A stretch of 64,000 nucleotides of DNA from Oreohelix idahoensis (GCA_024509875.1 JAMPIV010019865.1:44180-108179), one strand, 5' to 3'; shown: positions 29,770 to 42,854, counted from the stretch's first letter. Made by a program: numbers and translations. The notes: generated from the letters alone by a model not told the origin.

Positions 29770-31869
29770 TGTCATAAAATTAACAAGTGATACAACGTAA
29801 AAATATCTCCAAAGGATAAAATGTAAGGATAAAAACATAATGCGTAAGCTGCTGATAGTACATGATCGCCCTGACCGCGGGTCATCACCCTCCATAAAAA
29901 TTGAACGACGGATCAAAAGGAAAAAAAAATATGACTGGAAAAAATTGCGTGAGACTAGCAAGGCTAAGGAGACGCAATTGGGGGGGGGAGGAACGGAGGA
30001 AAAAAGTCACGTTCCCCAAGTTGACATAAAGTAAGGAACTCGACAGAAGGGACCCTGGATATGATACGCCACAGTCATTTATTGGACGCTTTTGCGATAC
30101 CAAGCCTTTGATTTGAATTCAAAATTTAAAAAACGCAGATGTTAGGAATAATATTAGATGGCCGGATGAAATTTGAGCAAAAAGTAACTTTTAATTAATA
30201 CATTAATGTAATATGAATATAATGAAAAAGACAGTGTTGTTCACAACAGCGAAAGACTGCATTGAATCAGACAGAAATTTGGAGGGGAGAGAAAGGTTGG
30301 TTCAAAAATCAAGTACGTTTTGTGAAAACGCAAGTAGAGACGGACAGACTAACAGATAAAAAATCCATACTTGACTGAAGCATGACTGAAATGACTTTAG
30401 TGTAGGAAATTTGAATTTAAAAAAACCAAGGCATTGATTGGCCACAGACAATCATATTATCCGCGCTCAGACGAGCTTTTTTGCCATTCCTCAATAGTTG
30501 TCCAGTGATAGACACAGTAAATTTCAAGTGTGGTGATTTCCAAATGAAATAAATTGAAATAAGTTCAGGGACGCCATACTATAGCCAGCAGCTCAGCTGA
30601 GTTTTGCTAGCATTTCTGTGTTCTTTATTCATAATCTGGTAAGATTGAAATTATTTCTTTGCATATTTTGAATATTGTTTAATGTCCGAGTGATTTGATA
30701 CTGCCATATCGAAATCTAGCCTTACAAACAAGTAAGGATTCGCTCTGGACCCCCCGCCCTAGTTCAGGGTCTAGGGACAAACAATATATATAAACTACAG
30801 CAAGGTTTAGGAAGGGGTGATCAAGGGTTGAGAACAGTGAATCATATCACCTATCCTATTCTATGGCAGTGAGATAATGCACCTATTTCAGAATCTGTAG
30901 ACTGGGGAAACTTACCCTATGCGAAACCAACTAGGTAAGATGTGCTGTCTGGTCAGAGAGAACTGACCCTGTTTATGTGGTGTTATTGTAATTTGTTATG
31001 TGTAGAAGTGGCTTATTAGGTAAGGTTCTGAGCAAAAACCAATACTTTATTTCAGAGCTGTGAGTTCGATCTTGACACTAAGGTGGTGTCAAATGCTGAT
31101 TAATAATTGAAGTGAGGACCCGTGCAGTGTACATTTCGGCAGAACATCTTTGTATTGTTCAAGCACGGAGAGGTGGGGCCATCATATTCCAGCACCAGAA
31201 CAAATCTGGCAAAGTTAAGTAGGCTAGCTGGCCTGCTGAACTTACACCAACTTCATAAAACTAGCACCCAAGAGAATTTACTACTGAAGCATCCCATTTC
31301 CTTCCATCATTAATGGACAATGCTGTGTAGGCATAAACAGGGAGGGATGAAGCCACCCCAACAGCACATCCATTCATAGTTTTCCCAGGAAAATTAACAT
31401 TACGAACAGTAATACTATAATTAATCTTGAAGATTGCATATGTAAACATCTTTCATTTAACATGCCCTTTATTCATGCCATTCATTCATAAATTTCAAAA
31501 TCTTTGCATAAGTTCTGGCCAAAATAAAACCTTGGTTCAGAACAAATAAATTTAAAAAAAGATTTTCTATTCTAAATTTAACCAGCTGAATTTAGTTCAT
31601 TGTGTTATAAATTTTATTGATAGTATTAGACTTAATTAATATCTGTGTGTGTTTGTATATGTCCATACAACACATTGCATTCAGTACCCTAGATTTTAAC
31701 GTAGCCACATTCATTAGTAAAAAAAGATATGTGTGAGGTCATAAAGTGGTAGCACGAAAGGGCCTTCTGTATATTCACAGCTACAATTATCTCAGGAGCC
31801 TTCACAGCTGACCTCACGCATCACACTAGGTGATAACACCACCATACAATACCATCAAAATCCACTACA
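29770..31869 (+). repeat. Element A 5' LTR (2100 bp)
   Basis: Begins TGTCATAAAATTAACAAG, repeated at 36571 after a purine tract, and ends CCACTACA just before the primer-binding site. U5 carries the donor-like CTGGTAAGATTG at 30636. A G-run (29981-29989) and a TTAGGTAAGG block are shared with the split 3' LTR. Compared with the 3' LTR it lacks about 110 bases near 30270 and has about 50 extra bases near 31400. Confidence 0.9.
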
Positions 31870-31895
31870 TATATTGGGGTCTTGTCCAGGGATAA
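31870..31895 (+). other. Element A primer-binding site
   Basis: TATATTGGGGTCTTGTCCAG follows the LTR end and continues GGATAA. The TTGGGG-CTYGTCC-GGGAT pattern, also in B and C, resembles the complement of a tRNA-Pro 3' end. The match is by eye and imperfect. Confidence 0.55.
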
Positions 31896-32150
31896 TTAGC
31901 ATAAACAGTAATATAAGGATCTCCTGGTGGGAGAAAATAAAATTAGGGGAACAAAATTGTAAAATTCCCTTAAAATTAAAAGTGTCCCTTTAAATTAAAA
32001 GGGCAATTAGAAGTTGGTGAATCTTCACAGCCAGTAATAATTAATTAGTTAACTGGTTAGTTAGAATTAGTTAGACTATAGTCATAAGAAGTACTTAGTG
32101 TATTTACTGGTTAGAGATTTATCTTGTATATTATTATATTGTCTAAAAAG

Positions 32151-33623
32151 TATGGCGGAGCTAGCAAAATTCCGATCAGCTGCTGTGCTGACCGCAAGGA
32201 GATGGGAATGGATGGTCAGATTTTAATTCAATACGTAACGGCTGAATGTGATAAATATATTGAAAGGGAAGATAGAAAGGTAGCTGAAGAGAAGAGGTTA
32301 CAAATTGAGGCGGATAGAGAAATTAAGAGGCTGCAGATTGAGGCAGAAGACAAACGACAGCAAAGGGAGGCAGAAGAAAAAAGATTGACTGCCGAAAGGG
32401 AGGCAGAAGATAGAAGGTTGCAAAGGGAGCACGAATTACGACTAAGGGAGCTGGAATTACAAGGCCAGGCTCCTGAAAATGGTGCCAGCCCTTTTGCCTC
32501 AGATGCTACGCCCAGTCTGGGAGCCTCAAACTCAGCTATGGGGTTTCATTTAGACCATTTTGTTGAAAAAGACGATGACATAGAGGGGTACCTAGGACGT
32601 TTTGAGTTATTAGCTACTACATATGGGTTAGAGAGAGAGAGGTGGAGTTTAAAGCTATCACAGGGACTGAGAGGTACTTCTTATGAAGTCTTTGCTAAAA
32701 TGAACAGGGAAGACCAAGACAATTATGACATGTTAAAGCAGGCTTTGTTATTAAGGTACGAGAGGAATGGTGAATTTTATCGTAAGAAATTTAGAAATGC
32801 CAAACTGTTGCCTGGGGAGACATACCACCAATTCTCTGCTAGACTGGAAACCTATTTGGAGAAATGGACTGCTCTGGGGAAGACCCAAGATCTTAAAGAA
32901 ATGATCATGATTGAGCAATTGAGAGAGTCCATGGCTCCAGACATGAGAAAATTTCTCATGGAACAAGGTGCAGAGAAGTTGGGAGAGGTTTTAAATGTCG
33001 CTGAGAGGTATCAGGCAGCCCAGGCAGAGTTAAGTGGTGCTAAAAAGAAGCACATAGATAATTTTAAAGCTCCACAGCAATTTAATAAATTTGATAATAG
33101 AGAGCAGGGAAATAAAAGTAGGACAAACTTTGAGCGGCCAAGAAATGACTATCGCGACAGAAACTCACAGTTCAATGACCAAAAGTTCAATGAAAGAAAA
33201 CCGTTGAACCAAGGAAAAAGATGGTGTAAATGGTGCAAGAAAGATAACCATAACACCGAATTTTGTAGAAGGAAACCTTCAAACATTGCTGCAATGAAGT
33301 CGGGGACGCAAAGATTAAAGGTTAATCCTAATGGACAACAGGAACCTTATCACCCCCCAGTTTGTGAGGATGTTATTTGTAATGGGGTCACCATAAGGTG
33401 CCTTTATGATACAGGTTTGGATTATGATTCAGTTGTGAAGTCTAGCCTAGTGGACCCAAGTCAGTATACCACAGAAACAGTGGAAATACAAGGGGCGACT
33501 AAGGACATACCACTCATGACACTTCCCATCGCAAGGATAACGGTGAAAACTCGCTATGTGGAGGGAGAAATCAGAGCAGCAGTGATAGATGAACCAATCT
33601 ACCCTCTGATATTTGGGGTGTAG
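32151..33623 (+). pseudogene. Element A Gag plus aspartic protease
   Basis: The start ATGGCGGAGCTAGCAAAATT (32151) matches the Gag start of B. A one-base loss at about 32192 shifts the frame, so the long open frame appears to begin in another phase. The protein has a long Glu/Arg/Lys coiled coil (roughly the first 120 residues), a capsid-like helical core, and a zinc knuckle CKWCKKDNHNTEFC (CX2CX4HX4C, about 33227). The retropepsin follows in the same frame, with active-site CLYDTGLDYDSV (about 33402) and a C-terminal EPIYPLIFG. Gag packages RNA and the protease matures the particle. The frame ends at 33623 through one extra T before the segment that leads to integrase. Only single-base lesions separate it from continuity. 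Confidence 0.9.
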
Positions 33624-35001
33624 ATACGTCTTCTTGGGGAATCCCGAGAAACCTGTGATCATGGCGACAGTGCAGACCAGGTCACAGAAGAAGGAGGAAG
33701 AAGGTGAACCTATAAATGCTCATCCAGAGGAGAAGAGAAAGGCGCAGGCTGAGGATAGGACACTCAAGCCATGTTTTAAAAAATTGCCCAAATGCCACAC
33801 ACCTCCGAGCAAGGGGGAATATTTCATGAAGAACAAACTATTATACAGGAAGGCCGGAACTGGAACAAATGGTCACAACCAGCTGGTTCTTCCCACCTCA
33901 TATAGAGATAAAGTGATGGAACTCTGGCATGCGATTCCCTTCAGTGGTCACATGGGGATCAGCGCCACAGGACAGCGTATAGCTTGTCATTACTTCTGGC
34001 CAGGGATAACGGAGGATATAAAAAGATATGTCAAATCCTGCCCTGAATGTCAAAGGGTAGCTCCAAAGCACTGGACTGCTCCTGCAACTCTAGGGGAAAT
34101 GCCCATAGTGGGAACACCTTTTGAGAGGGTTGCAGTGGATATTGTGGGACCTCTCACTCGGACCAAGAGGAGGAACAGTTACATCCTTACTCTGGTGGAC
34201 ACTTGTTCTATGTGGGGAGAGGCGGTAGCCCTGCCATCAATTGATTCAAAACATGTAGCAGAGGCACTACTTACAATATTCACCCGATTAGGATTCCCGC
34301 ATCAAATCTTGACGGATAATGGATCTCAGTTCAAGGGGAAACTAACGGAAGAAGTTTTTAAACTATTTCAAGCCAGACACTTTCATTGTAGTCCGTACCA
34401 TCCACAAGGGAACGGCCAGGTAGAGAGGTTCAACGGGACTCTCATTTCTATCCTGAGAAAGCTGGCACACGAAAAACTGGATCTGTGGGATCAATTCCTG
34501 CCCGCCGCATTGTTTGCGTATCGGGAGGTACCACATAGTTCAACCGGGATGGCTCCCGCAACTCTGCTATTTGGGAGGCCAATAAAAGGTCCTTTAGAAG
34601 CTTTATTAAGGACCTGGACGGATGAGAAGGCGGAAGAACCTGTTACCTCATCTTATCAATACGTGAACGAACTGACCACTCGTTTGAAAGCTGGATGGAA
34701 ACTGGCAAATGATAATTTGAAACAAGCCAGGAAGAAACATGCAGCATATTTTAATAGGAAGGCAAGGGACCGAGAACTAGCTGTGGGAGAGAAGGTGCTT
34801 CTTCTACTACCCGGTAGCCAGAATAAATTACAAATTGGTTGGCAAGGTCCATATACGGTTCTAGAGAAGGTGTCTAGAACAAACTATAAAATTGACAAAA
34901 AGGGGAAGGAGAAAGTTTATCATGTAAACTTATTAAAGAAGTATCTGGACAGACCACTCCAGGAAAGCACCCCCTTATTGACCTTGGCTATTGCAACCTA
35001 G
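33613..35001 (+). pseudogene. Element A integrase
   Basis: This 462-codon segment follows the protease one frame over. It holds an HHCC zinc domain (GHMGISATGQR, CPECQRV), then the catalytic core with Asp in VAVDIVGPL, Asp in LTDNGSQF and Glu in GQVERFNGTL. It ends in a GPY-type chromatin- or DNA-binding module (LQIGWQGPYTVLEKVSRTNY). Integrase inserts the cDNA and here leaves 5-base duplications, as seen for B, C and D. It lies before the reverse transcriptase, opposite to standard Gypsy order. The frame closes at a TAG (34999-35001), where B has a Glu codon, so a single substitution separates it from the next segment. Confidence 0.93.
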
Positions 35002-36483
35002 ATGCAAAAGGAACCACTCACCTCACATGAATACCCATTACATCCTTGTGAAACAGCAGCACAGGTAAAAGTCAGTAAGCACCTGACTAAAAACCAGAGG
35101 GAGAGAGTTCAACAGGTTCTGGAGGAACATACAGATGTACTAACAGATAAACCAGGCCATACAAATTTGCTACAGTATGACATGAAACTGGTAGACTCAA
35201 ACCCAATCTGTATGAGAGCCTATTCTATTCCGTTTGCGCAGGAGAAGGCATTGAAGGAAGAAATAGATTATTTGCTGAAGGAGGGGATTATTTCGCACAG
35301 TGAATCATCTTTTAGTTCTAGTGTCGTTTTGTTGAGAAAACCGTCTGGGGAACACAGACTGTGCATAGATTACAGGAAACTGAATGCTGTCACAGAAGGA
35401 CAAGTGGATCCATTACCAGACACAAAACAGTTATTTGCCAGACTGAACAAGGCAAAATACTTTTCAAAGGTGGATCTTAGTAAAGGCTATTACCAGATCC
35501 CAGTGAAGCCTGAAGTGAGACCTTATTTGGCTTTTAGCACTTCGGATGGACATTATGAATTCAATATGCTACCATTCGGACTGAAAAATGCTCCGAGTGT
35601 ATTTTCAAGGATGATGCGCAAATTGTTGGATCCCCTGAATAACCCATGTATCACGAATTTCATGGATGATATTCTCGTCGCCACAGAGACATTTGAAGAA
35701 CACATTGAAGCTCTAGAAATGTTATTTAATAGACTTCGGGAGGCGAACTTAACTGCTAGGCCAACAAAATGTTGTATTGGATGCAAAGAGTTGGAATTCT
35801 TGGGACACACTGTATATCAGGGTAACATGACCCCTGATCCTAAGAACTTGGAAAAACTGCAGAGAGCACCTAGACCACAAACAAAAAAGGACGTGCGATC
35901 ATTCGTGTCGTTATGCGGATTTTATCAGAAATACATCAAAAATTTTAACGCTATTTGTGCTCCTCTGACTGATCTGACTCGCAAGGGACTTCCAGATAAA
36001 ATTATTTGGACTGCACAATGTGAACTAGCGTTCCAAGAGTTAAAGGAAAAACTCACTAGCAGGCCTATTCTCAAACTGCCTGATTTGACACAGGACTTTG
36101 TCTTAAGAACCGATGCAAGTAATGTAGGACTCGGAGGGGCTTTGTTGCAAAGATCATCTTCACCTGATGGGGAACTGAAACCAGTCGCTTATGCAAGCCG
36201 CAAATTGAATAAGGCGGAACAAGGATACTCCACAAGCGAAAAAGAATGTTTAGCGTTAATCTGGGCAATAAAGAAGTTTCAAATCTATCTGTATGGTAGG
36301 ACTTTTGTGGTGGAGACGGATCATCAGCCTCTCGTATTCTTATCTCAGGCTAAGCATGAAAACGCAAGATTGCTGAGGTGGTCTTTATTACTTCAACCTT
36401 ATCAGTTTAGTATCCAATATATCCCAGGCAAATTGAATGTCGGTGCAGATTTCCTCAGTCGGCACCCCTGTGATCAAAATTAG
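35002..36483 (+). pseudogene. Element A reverse transcriptase and RNase H
   Basis: A 493-codon open segment, in the same frame as the integrase after its stop, contains the full RT: LCIDYRKLNAVT, FSKVDLSKGYYQIPV (first catalytic Asp), FNMLPFGLKNAPSVF, NFMDDILVATE (catalytic Asp pair in an FMDD box) and LEFLGHTV. RNase H follows with VLRTDASNVGLGGAL, YSTSEKECLALIWAI and VETDHQPLVFL. It ends at GADFLSRHP, where Gypsy elements normally enter integrase; here none follows. All catalytic acids are intact. It converts element RNA to DNA within the particle. Confidence 0.95.
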
Positions 36484-36556
36484 AGTAATGGCAGACGTGA
36501 GGAGAGATTTTATCTATGTGTATCACTGGTTTTAGAACTTGCCGTAGGCATGTTTT

Positions 36557-36570
36557 CAAGTGGGGAGATG
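36557..36570 (+). other. Element A polypurine tract
   Basis: CAAGTGGGGAGATG lies directly before the 3' LTR start TGTCATAA. The same GGGGA-type tract precedes the 3' LTRs of B and C. Confidence 0.8.
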
Positions 36571-37010
36571 TGTCATAAAATTAACAAGTGATACAACGTA
36601 AAAATATCTCCAAAGGATAAAATGTAAGGATAAAAACATAATGCGTAAGCTGCTGATAGTACATGATCGCCCTGACCGCGGGTCATCACCCTCCATAAAA
36701 ATTGAACGACGGATCAAAAGGAAAAAAAAAATATGACTGGAAGAAATTGCGTGAGACTAGCAAGGCTAAGGAGACGCAATTGGGGGGGGGGGGGGGGGGG
36801 AAGGGGGGGGGGGGGGAACGGAGGAAAAAGTCACGTTCCCCAAGTTGACATAAAGTAAGGAACTCGACAGAAGGGACCCTGGATATGATACGCCACAGTC
36901 ATTTATTGGATGCTTTTGCGATACCAAGCCTTTGATTTGAATTCAGCGGCTAAACGCAGATGCTTGAAATATTACAAAATTTAAAAAGTAACTTTTCTTA
37001 ATATTAATGT
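36571..37010 (+). repeat. Element A 3' LTR, left part
   Basis: Matches the start of the 5' LTR from TGTCATAAAATTAACAAG on, with the G-run expanded to about 35 bases (36781-36816). It ends in AATGT, the target site of element B. Confidence 0.9.
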
Positions 37011-39451
37011 TGTCGTGGAATATTCTAATCCACATATATAAATTAAAAAGTAAATGTAAAGCTTAACAAATAAATTCTAATAAAGAAAAGAGCAATGGTA
37101 AAATAACAGTGCTGTCACAATGACAGTACTCGAAATCCCCCTTGTTTTCTGCTTCGTCTGCAAATTGTAACGCTTTCACGTTGATAGTAAAAGCCTACTG
37201 TATTATTACCCGCTTTCTTCAATGAAACGTGTGCTGTATTTCTAAGAAAAACATTGAGAGGCAGACTGTGTAATGACCTAGATTAATCCTAACATTAATT
37301 ATATTACGTTACCAAAACGAACGAACAGATGGACTCAAATAGAAAGAGAGAGGGGCGAATAAAATAAGGAACGCATGCAAAATTAAACACGCGTCTCGCT
37401 ATTAATGCCACCCCCAACAAGCGTAACGCGATACACAATTACTACTATCACGCGTGTAAGGCTACATGCACTAATTTTTTCGGACGGACAGTGATAAATT
37501 CACTACCCTTCCCAGAGTTAGGTTTTAAAATCACGAAAAACGCTTATTAGAAAAGATAACATTATATGGGTTTACGTTTGAAAACATTACAGTACCCAGA
37601 CAGCACATCTTCGAAACAGGAGGTAGTAGAAATTGCATATTTTGAACGCAGCCACTTAGCTCTTTTAAATTGGTATATTTGGGTTCCTTAGGGTTTGCTG
37701 ACAAAGAATATGTACAATGTTATGCAAATAGTCTAGGAATTAACAAGTTATAGCCAAAATAAAATGATGGTGCTGTCAGACAACACCCAAAATCAGAATC
37801 GCTCAGTGGTAGATTTTTTTTACACCACCATTGTACGGGAAATGGGCCACAAGTTACATTTGAACTGATTGGCTGGAATGATATGTAAGGCTAAACACGA
37901 TTAGTCGGGCTATAAATACTATCTTTGGTTGTTAGGGGAGACGTAGGAAGTTAAAAATTTTTTCAAATACTTGTCGAAACGTGGCTCCATTGGCTAGACT
38001 CGCTGATATACTCACTTAGGAGCGTTAGTTCGAGACCACTAGTCAAATAAGCTTGATAAAGCAACAGTGCGTTGAAGCCAGCTCATATTTTTGCTAAATA
38101 AAAGCCTGGAACATAAGCAGATGGGAATTTGTGCCAGTAGTTGTGCCAGAATTCATTGCTAATCAACGTATCTGTGTTTGTTTCCATGAATTGTGGTAAG
38201 CTTGAAACATTCAGTATCTTTTAATGAAAATTGAATGTGAATTGTTAATTTATGCCTGTATATATGTGTAGTTCAGTAGCAAACATGATGTAAAGCCTAT
38301 AATGCTCCCGCCTGAACAGAAGGTGTCGGAGGAAAGTAAAACTGCATGGAATGGCCAAACAGTACACTGACACCTAGATTATTGATTAGACAGAAATAAT
38401 GCTGGAAGTGCAGAGGCGTAGTAACCATTAAGGAGGTAAATACTGGTATAAAGTATTTCAGATGAAGCTGACAGTTGGCCTAACGCTCTGAACTCAATGT
38501 TTGTGATGTACTGTGCTCAGTGTAAAAAGAGAGTATAAATTAGTTATGAAGTAGAAGGTACATCCTTCTTGTTTTCAGGGACCGTGGTCTTGATGATATT
38601 GAGCAGCACCTGGTCAGAGCTTTGCTGAATCCAGAGTCGGACAGCATACTCCTTGGTCCATTTAGCTATCAGTGAGGTGTCTCCAGAGCCGAGGGGAGAA
38701 TCGAGCAGAGGAGTCTGTTCCTGCCGCCATCACGCAAGATAAGCTGATGTGGCCAGCTGAGCTCAAAATTATGTACCCCAGCTTAAAATGACCTTGTAAA
38801 AATAACATTAAGAGGGGAATTAAATTGTGTTAATATCAGGAACTGAGAACATCTCCAATAATAGTTCCCATAAAGACAAACTATTGAAGTCATGATGATA
38901 AATACCAACAGAGCTTGAACAAAACAAAACCAGTATTACCTCATATTACTACTACACAACTGACACACATAGGATACTTTTAATAATATATGTCATTACA
39001 ATATTCATATTGATAAATTCTGTACATATAACTTGTAAGTAAAATTGATTGTGATTCCTGGTTCCCTTTGTATTTGAATCAGGACACATATTCATTCATA
39101 ACAGCAATGAATACATATTGTTATTTGAAAAGTTATCAGTGACTCCTTTAAGATATCCTTTAGAGTGTTATATGTATGTGAGTGTCACAGTGTTGTCAAG
39201 TGTGGTGGAATAAATTAAATTGTTTATCTGTCTGTTGTTGTTATGACTTACACTTCATCATACACATACCCTAGACATACAACGTAGTCATCACACTATT
39301 CCAGAATAATTCTGACTGAGGTATACATATGTGGCAGCAAGTAAGGTTATATATAATACACTACTCTTATTAGATATATATACCTTCACAGCTGATCTCA
39401 GTCAGTACACTAAGTCCCCTATAAATATTTATAACATCCCACTTCACCACA
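37011..39451 (+). repeat. Element B 5' LTR (2441 bp)
   Basis: Begins TGTCGTGGAATATTC and ends CACTTCACCACA. The right LTR has the same length and differs at only a handful of positions noticed by eye. It contains a TATA box at 37911, an AATAAA at 38097 and a donor-like GTGGTAAGC at 38193, giving a U3 of about 0.9 kb and an unusually long U5 of about 1.3 kb. Confidence 0.95.
37911..38102 (+). promoter_or_regulatory. Element B LTR promoter and poly(A) signal
   Basis: TATAAATA (37911-37918) follows GTCGGGC. AATAAA (38097-38102) follows about 180 bases later. Transcription would start near 37940 and R would end shortly after 38102. The same pair is at 43754 and about 43939 in the 3' LTR, and TATAAATG is at 49774 in solo LTR D. 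Confidence 0.7.
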
Positions 39452-39476
39452 TATATTGGGGTCTCGCTCTTGGGAT
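39452..39476 (+). other. Element B primer-binding site
   Basis: TATATTGGGGTCTCGCTCTT then GGGAT, directly after the LTR end. It is close to that of A, with a small internal change. Confidence 0.55.
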
Positions 39477-39614
39477 TTTGAATCTTTCCCTATTAAAAAT
39501 ATTGGGGGTAATTCACTTCAGGGAATATAAGAATTAAAAGGTATCCTTGGGTGGAATTAAATAAGGTTGAGCTCACGGTGCCTGTGTTGTCCATTAGATA
39601 TATATTGATAGACA

Positions 39615-41459
39615 ATGGCGGACCTGGCCAAATTTCGATCTGCTGCTGTTCAGACTGCAAAGGAGTTAGGATTAGATGGGCAAGTTATGGTTGCCTATGT
39701 CACTACGGAATGTGACAAATTTATTGAACGCGAAGAAAGAAGATTAGAAAAAGAGGCCGAAAGAAAGTTAGAGGCTGAGACTAAGAGGTTGCAGATTGAG
39801 GCTGAGGCTAAGAAATTGGAAGCAGAAGAAAGAAGATTGACTGCAGAAAGAGAAGAGAAGAAATTAGCTGCAGAAAGAGAAGAGAAGAGATTAGCTGCAG
39901 AAAGGGAAGCAGAAAAAGGAGGAGAAGAGATTACAAAGGGAACATGAGTTACGACTAAGGGAGTTTGAGTTTCAGGGCCATGCTCCTGAAAATGGTGCCA
40001 GTCCCTTTGCCTCTGATGCCACTGCTAGCCAAGGAGCCTCAACCTCAGCTATGAATTTTCATTTAGATCATTTTGTTGAGAAGACGATGATATAGAGAGC
40101 TACCTAAATAGGTATGAACTATTAGCTACCACGTATGGGTTAGAGAGAGAAAGGTGGAGCTTAAAGTTATCTCAGGGACTTCGTGGGGCAGCTTATGAAG
40201 TTTTTGCAAAAATGAGTAGAGGTGATCAGGAAAATTATGACATGCTAAAGCAGGCTCTTTTGTTAAGATATGAAAAGAATGCAGAATTCTATAGGAAAAA
40301 ATTTAGGAATGCTAAACTACTGTCAGGTGAAACCTATCACCAGTTCTCTGCACGAATAGAGACATACTTGGAGAAATGGACTTCTCTGGGGAAAACCCAA
40401 GATCTTAAGGAAATGGTCCTTATAGAGCAATTAAGAGAGTCCATGGCTCCAGACCTGAGAAAGTTTCTCATGGAACAAGGTGCAGAGAGGCTGGGTGAGT
40501 TGCTAAATGTTGCTGAAAGGTATCAAGCAGCTCAAGCAGAGGTAACAGGAAATAAAAAGAAACAAGTGGATAACTTTAGGGCACCACAGAACTTTAATAA
40601 ATTTGATCCTAGGGATCAAAATAAAGGTAAGCACCAATTTGATAGGCCACGGTATGAAAATAAAAATAAATTCCCACAATTCGATGAAAGGAAATATGAT
40701 GAAAGAAAATCTTTCAACCAAGGAAAAAGGTGGTGTAAGAATTGTCAGATGGACAATCATGACACTGACCGTTGCAGAAGGAAACCTGTGTATATGGCAA
40801 CCCTTCAGGTCAGGTCGACCTCAAGACAGGAGGAGGATATTATGTTAGATACCACTCCAGAAGAGATGAGGAAGGCACAGGCTGGGGATAAAACACTCAA
40901 GCCTTGTTTCAGAAAATTGTCAACTTGTCATACAACTCCAGGCAAGGGAGATTTCTACATGAAAAACAAGTTGATGTATAGGAAGACTGGAGCTAGATCC
41001 AAAGGTCAGGGACAACTGGTACTTCCTAAAAGATATAGGGCAGACTTAATAAGGAGCCTACATGTGAAACCAGATGGGGACCATGAGAAAATAGGTACCA
41101 TCATTCAAAAGGTGGCTCACAATTATTATTGGCCCAAAGCAAGATGGGACATTGAGAATTTTGTAGAAAGGTGTAGCATAGCACATGAGGGAACACCCAC
41201 AAGTGGGAACATTGTCTTACCCCAGGATAAGCCGAAAATCCCTCAATCGGACTTAAACAAACTGGAGGAAGAAGATGTAGAGAGGAAATCTCTCATCAAG
41301 AATTTTAAGTGGGGAGAAAGCCCCAAAAGAAAAATTGGTAGCGGTCGTTTTGTGAATGATAATTCTGGGAGGAAAAATCATCACTATAAAGCTTCGAGTG
41401 GAAGAGACCATACCGGTGCATGGACAAATAGGTCCACACAATTAAAGGTCCATATGTAG
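39615..41459 (+). pseudogene. Element B Gag fused to integrase remnants, protease absent
   Basis: Gag starts MADLAKFRSAAVQTAKELG with the same Glu/Arg-rich coiled coil as A. It is open to 39947, breaks by small indels (about 39925 and 40080), and is open again from before 40212. The zinc knuckle CKNCQMDNHDTDRC is kept. Immediately after it the frame jumps in phase to the segment that in A lies beyond the protease (MATLQVRS), so the whole retropepsin is deleted without a shift. A diverged integrase N-terminal piece follows (NYYWPKARWDIENFV). About 90 residues of Lys/Ser-rich sequence then replace the catalytic core (41170-41440). Gag alone could still matter for packaging. Not catalytic. Confidence 0.85.
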
Positions 41460-41461
41460 CT

Positions 41462-42350
41462 TTGTTAAGAACGTGGACTGATGAAAAGGCAGAGGAAAAC
41501 ATTACATCTTCATACCAATATGTGAATGAGCTGACCACTCGTTTAAAAACTGGTTGGAAACTTGCCAATGAAAATTTGAAACAAGCCAGGAAGAAACATG
41601 CTGCCTATTATAACAGGAAAGCGAAAGACAGAAATTTGGCTGTGGGAGAGAAAGTACTGCTTCTTTTGCCCGGGAGTCAGAATAAGTTACAAATTGGATG
41701 GCAGGGTCCATATACAGTTTTAGAGAAGGTGTCTAGAACAAATTATGAGATAGATAAGAAGGGGAAAGAAAAAATCTATCATGTGAATCTCCTGAAGAAA
41801 TATTTGGAAAGAGAACATCAGGAAGAGACACACTTGTTGACCTTGTCCATCGCCATGGAGATGAAAAAGGAACCACTTTCATCATTTGAGTATCCATTAC
41901 ACCCCTGTGAGACAGCAGCACAGGTGAAAATCAGTACACATTTAACGAAAACTCAGAAAGAGAGAGTGCAACAGGTTCTAAATAATCATGCAGAGGTGTT
42001 AACAGACCGACCAGGGCATACAAACCTATTGGAATATGATATGAAAACTGATAGACCCCACACCTGTCTGTATGAAACCATATTCGATTCCGTTTGCTAA
42101 GGAGAAAGCTTTGAAGGAAGAGATAGACTATCTGTTGAAGGAAGGAATTATTTCGCACAGTGAATCTTCGTATAGTTCCGGTGTTGTACTCTTAAGGAAG
42201 CCCTCTGGAGAACATAGACTCTGTATAGATTACAGGAGACTGAATGCTATTACAGAAGGACAGGTGGATCCATTGCCGGATACAAATCAACTGTTTGCCA
42301 GACTAAATAAAGCTAAATATTTCTCAAGGGTGGATCTGAGTAAAGGATAA
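41462..42350 (+). pseudogene. Element B integrase C-terminus and start of reverse transcriptase
   Basis: The segment resumes at the integrase tail (LLRTWTDEKAEENITSSYQY, then LQIGWQGPYTVLEKVSRTNY), then the linker and reverse-transcriptase fingers. There is a small frame change at about 42060, then LCIDYRRLNAITEGQVDP and FSRVDLSKG, ended by a TAA (42348) where A has Tyr. Beyond it (42355-42840) only scrambled, heavily deleted traces of the polymerase remain. The catalytic FMDD box and RNase H are gone. Confidence 0.85.
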
Positions 42351-42354
42351 TATC

Positions 42355-42854
42355 AGATTCCAGTAAAACCTGAGATCAGACAAAATTGTTGGATGTAAAC
42401 ATTTCGGAGGAACGTAATGAATCCCTGAGTTGCCTCTTTGATTGAGGATATTCCGAATGTTTCATACAGGATAATAAGAAGATTATGGGATCCACTACGA
42501 AAACTCTGCTATCACCAGGTATATGTTATCTCCTCATAACGTACATTTTGAGGGAAATATAATGTTCTCTGGACATGTCATTGCGCAGACTCAGAGAAGA
42601 GACATGGTGAATACGGGTTGCGAAGCAGCATTAAGACAAGCACTCACACTTGCGGCTGTTAAGTAACATAACCGAAATATATTATTGGTTGTAGAAGTCT
42701 GAGGCAGATTTCATGAGTAGTGCCTACTCTGAATGGACCCAACTACATAAAACCATGATAGCACCACAGCAGAGTAAAGTCAAGTTGACTTACATTTATC
42801 TATGTGTATATAGAATAAAGGACTGACATATAATGTCTGTTTTAAGAGGGGAGA
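42355..42854 (+). other. Element B 3' internal remnant and polypurine tract
   Basis: Contains shredded RT/RNase H similarity (ATTATGGGATCCACTACG, TCTGGACATGTCATTG) without a usable frame, and ends in the purine tract TTTAAGAGGGGAGA before the LTR. Confidence 0.6.

Noticed and set aside
31122..31313. 63-codon frame found identically at 46407-46598
   Set aside because: It lies in the LTR of element A and is duplicated simply because the LTR is; no coding features.
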